Of a stretch of 64,000 bases of DNA, positions 61,449-64,000 are shown in pieces. A program made the position numbers and the translations under genes. The notes below the pieces were generated by a model. It was not told the DNA's origin and made no database searches. It saw only the letters and a list, made by a program, of their open reading frames with translations. Each line of letters begins with the position of its first letter. Position 1 is the stretch's first letter. Source of the DNA: JAAZHD01 sp012510895 (GTDB lineage Bacteria; Bacillota; Clostridia; Caldicoprobacterales; DTU083); NCBI GenBank assembly GCA_050951465.1, contig JBMNJC010000010.1, positions 1-64,000 of the forward strand, written 5' to 3'.

Positions 61449-64000
61449 ATGCTATCAAGATACAGCGTTAAGAGACCATATACAGTTTTTGTTGCAGTAA
61501 TTTTGATTATTGTATTAGGGATAATATCCTATAATAATATGACAACGGATCTGCTTCCGGCCATGGAGCTGCCCTATATTGTCGTTGTAACCCCCTACCC
61601 CGGAGCCAGCCCGGAAAAAGTAGAACAAACGGTTACCAGGCCCCTGGAGTCCGTTTTGGCTGCTTCCAGCGGTCTTAAAAACATCAGTTCCATATCAAGT
61701 GAAAACTCCAGCATGATAATACTTGAATATACACAGGATACCAATATGGACAGCATAATGATTGAACTGTCCGGAAGCATTGACAGAGTTTCAGCAATGC
61801 TGGATGACGCAGTGGGTTCGCCCGTCATGCTGCAAATCAGTCCGGATATGCTGCCTGTAGTTGTTGCCAGCGTTGACAGGGAAGGCATGGATATTGATGA
61901 GCTTTCCAGGTTCACAGAAGAAACCATAGTACCTGCTTTCGAGAGGCTGGACGGTGTTGCATCTGTAAGCGCCGGCGGTCTTATAGAAAAGCAGTTGGAG
62001 ATTGTGCTGAATAAAGAGAAAATTGCCGACTTAAACAGTCAGGTACAGGCAGAAATAGAAAAACAGCTGGATGAAAAGCGGGAAGCGCTGGACAAGGCAC
62101 AGGAGGAGATTGCCAAAGGCCGTCAGGCTCTGGAAGAGGAAGCTCCGGATAAAAAAGCACAAGTAGCAAAGGCCAGCGGAGAACTGGATAATGCCATTGC
62201 CAATTTAAACGCTCTGCTGGCTGAAGAAGCCAAACTGGAGGCCCAGAAACTGGCCTTTGAAAAAGAAAAAGCAGCCCTTGAACAGCTGGGCGATGTAAAT
62301 GAATATCTGGATGAGATTTTTTCAGGAAACTGGGAAGACCTGCCTTCTGATATATACAATGCTATATTGGAGGCAATAAGGGACAGACTCTCCTTCGATT
62401 TTCCTGACCTGCCCCGGAGAGAAATGAATGAGCTGTACCAGCTTATCGTAGGGCTTTTCCCTGAGGATATAGAAAGCCTTTCTCCTGAGCTGTTTAAATC
62501 CATCATTGAGCAGATCAGGGACAGACTGCCTGCAGGACTTACAGAGCTTACCCAAAAACAGACGGCAGAACTCTACGAAGTTCTAAAAGAATTTTTCCCC
62601 ATGGATTTGAGGATCTTACCCTCAGATATCTATGAGATAGTTATACAGAAAATAAAAGACAGGCTGCCTGAGGAATTACTGGATCTTTCCCGGGAGGAAC
62701 TTTCAGAGTTGTTAAGCGGCGCGGCCAAGCTTCAGGCCAGAAAGATAGCCGTAGATATGGAGCTTCAGAATATAAATATCCGGCAGCTGACGCTGGCCGC
62801 TATGAAGCCCCAGCTGGAGGCCGGCCTTATAAAGGCAAGGTCAGCCCTTGAACAGCTGGAATCAGGCAAAATAACCATGGCAATAGAGCTGGCCAAGGCG
62901 CAGGTGCAGCTGGAACAAGGCCAGAAAGAGCTTGAAAAAGGGCTGGAGGAGTTTGAAATGGCCAGAGAACAGGCCCTTGAAGCGGGAGACTTGAATAAGA
63001 TACTGACAGAAGATCTTATTTCCACCATTTTAACGGCTCAAAATTTTGATATGCCCGCCGGCTATATTATGGAAGAAGACGGCCAGCATCTGGTTAAAGT
63101 CGGAGATGCTTTCGGATCCGAAGAAGAAATAGAAGATATGATTATTGTCAGCATGGACCCGATTGGAGACGTGAGACTGAAGGATATCGCCGATATCAGG
63201 CTTGCAGATAATGCATCGGAAATGTATACAAAGGTAAACGGCAATGCGGGCATACTGCTTACCTTCCAGAAACAAAGCACAGCATCCACAGCGGCTGTTA
63301 CAGATTCAATTAAAAAGCAGATAGAAGAGCTGGAAAGGCAGCATGAAGGTTTAAGGATAAGCCCCATGCTGGACCAGGGCGACTACATTTACATGGTGAC
63401 AGACAGCGTTGTTGAAAATCTGCTGTACGGAGGGCTTCTGGCAATTGCCGTTCTGATTCTGTTTCTGCGGGACATAAGGCCTACAATAGTTATTGCCCTG
63501 AGTATACCCATAAGTCTTATGTTTGCCGTAACCCTTATGTATTTCAGCAATGTAACCCTGAATGTAATTTCCCTGGCAGGCCTTGCCTTGGGCGTCGGCA
63601 TGCTGGTGGACAACAGCATTGTTGTTATTGAAAACATATACCGGCTCAGGAATCTTGGCACGCCTCCCAAAAAGGCTGCAGTTGAAGGTGCAAAGCAGGT
63701 ATCAGGCGCTATTGCTTCTTCCACTCTTACCACGGTTTGCGTCTTTTTGCCCATTGTCTTTACAGAAGGTTTATCAAGGCAGCTTTTTACAGACATGGGG
63801 CTGACCATTGCATACAGCCTTATTGCAAGTGTGCTGGTGGCACTCACCCTGGTGCCTGTTATGGGAGCCGGCCTATTAATTAGGGAAAAGAAAAGAGAAA
63901 GAAAAATTTTTAACAAAATTCTTTCTGCCTATGAGAAAATATTAAGGTTTGCTTTACGCAGAAAGGTTCTTGTTTTGATTCCCGTAATCCTTCTGTTTGT
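61449..64000 (+). CDS. RND family efflux transporter permease (partial), with large repeat-bearing insertion
   Basis: ATG 61449 behind AGGAGG; 850 codons are present and the gene runs off the window. The N-terminus SVKRPYTVFVAVILIIVLGII, LLPAMELPYIVVVTPYPGASPEKVEQTVTRPLE and the later LGVGMLVDNSIVVIENIYR with the TM4 Asp of the proton relay identify an AcrB/MdtC-like pump. TM1 is at 10-30 and TM2 near 655, so the first outside domain is about 620 residues against about 300 in AcrB. The extra part, roughly residues 190-525, contains coiled coil (Glu/Lys/Ala-rich) on each side of three 46-residue repeats. An RND pump in a Gram-positive has no TolC; the insertion may span the wall or bind a partner. 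Confidence 0.93.
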   Translation, partial: MLSRYSVKRPYTVFVAVILIIVLGIISYNNMTTDLLPAMELPYIVVVTPYPGASPEKVEQTVTRPLESVLAASSGLKNISSISSENSSMIILEYTQDTNMDSIMIELSGSIDRVSAMLDDAVGSPVMLQISPDMLPVVVASVDREGMDIDELSRFTEETIVPAFERLDGVASVSAGGLIEKQLEIVLNKEKIADLNSQVQAEIEKQLDEKREALDKAQEEIAKGRQALEEEAPDKKAQVAKASGELDNAIANLNALLAEEAKLEAQKLAFEKEKAALEQLGDVNEYLDEIFSGNWEDLPSDIYNAILEAIRDRLSFDFPDLPRREMNELYQLIVGLFPEDIESLSPELFKSIIEQIRDRLPAGLTELTQKQTAELYEVLKEFFPMDLRILPSDIYEIVIQKIKDRLPEELLDLSREELSELLSGAAKLQARKIAVDMELQNINIRQLTLAAMKPQLEAGLIKARSALEQLESGKITMAIELAKAQVQLEQGQKELEKGLEEFEMAREQALEAGDLNKILTEDLISTILTAQNFDMPAGYIMEEDGQHLVKVGDAFGSEEEIEDMIIVSMDPIGDVRLKDIADIRLADNASEMYTKVNGNAGILLTFQKQSTASTAAVTDSIKKQIEELERQHEGLRISPMLDQGDYIYMVTDSVVENLLYGGLLAIAVLILFLRDIRPTIVIALSIPISLMFAVTLMYFSNVTLNVISLAGLALGVGMLVDNSIVVIENIYRLRNLGTPPKKAAVEGAKQVSGAIASSTLTTVCVFLPIVFTEGLSRQLFTDMGLTIAYSLIASVLVALTLVPVMGAGLLIREKKRERKIFNKILSAYEKILRFALRRKVLVLIPVILLF
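62340..62735 (+). repeat. Three tandem 46-residue protein repeats in the RND pump
   Basis: Repeats begin at residues 298 (LPSDIYNAILEAIRDRL), 344 (LSPELFKSIIEQIRDRLP) and 390 (LPSDIYEIVIQKIKDRLP); the third is shortened. A second helix follows each (EMNELYQLIVGLFP, QTAELYEVLKEFFP, ELSELLSG). Each unit looks like a helical pair. The DNA copies have diverged, so this is an old protein repeat rather than a recent DNA duplication. Confidence 0.85.

Overview
The window is the replication-origin region of a Gram-positive, spore-forming bacterium of the class Clostridia. The evidence is the rpmH-rnpA-yidD-yidC-jag-mnmE-mnmG-rsmG-noc-soj-parB gene order, the dnaA-dnaN-yaaA-recF-remB-gyrB-gyrA block, a YyaC-type sporulation protein, strong AGGAGG ribosome binding sites and a T-box leader. 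Base composition looks moderate. The origin lies at about 25.1-26.9 kb. Almost all genes to its left are on the minus strand and most to its right on the plus strand, so transcription mostly follows the forks. No species name can be given from the sequence alone.

Layout, left arm. A partial 16S rRNA gene (minus strand) has tandem promoters and a very long extension of the V1 hairpin. Next comes a four-gene lipoprotein/ABC transporter operon, then a BlaR1-like membrane protease and a BlaI-like repressor. Matching 18-bp dyads lie over the promoters of both units. They are followed by an unrecognised protein, homoserine dehydrogenase, a Cys-cluster protein, gltX, an apgM-type mutase, argS, a murG-like gene, a striking cluster of DnaA boxes, tpx and ilvE. 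Then come gyrA, gyrB, remB, recF, yaaA, dnaN and dnaA. The dnaA-dnaN gap holds a DnaA-trio-like element.

Layout, right arm. The rpmH-to-parB block ends in two perfect parS sites; noc inside it is frameshifted. After that come cvpA, a DUF5711-like protein, yyaC, two small conserved proteins, a lipid kinase, a secreted protein, an IS4-type transposase remnant, a MoxR/DUF58/DUF4129 operon, glnA, a DUF951 gene and a complete IS1182-family element. A T-box-controlled branched-chain amino acid operon follows (ilvN-ilvC-leuA-cimA-leuC-leuD-leuB), then an M23 peptidase, a nitroreductase and a truncated RND pump with a large repeat-bearing insertion.

The most unusual items are: (1) the BlaR1/BlaI-like pair whose sensor domain does not look like a penicillin-binding domain, and whose predicted operators also sit on the neighbouring lipoprotein/ABC operon; (2) an RND pump with about 330 extra extracytoplasmic residues including three 46-residue repeats; (3) five perfect DnaA boxes plus one near match in 132 bp, 10 kb from dnaA; (4) the 16S V1 extension. 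Three genes (the ABC lipoprotein, noc, cimA) carry single-base frameshifts, two of them in short homopolymers, so assembly error is a serious alternative to real pseudogenes.
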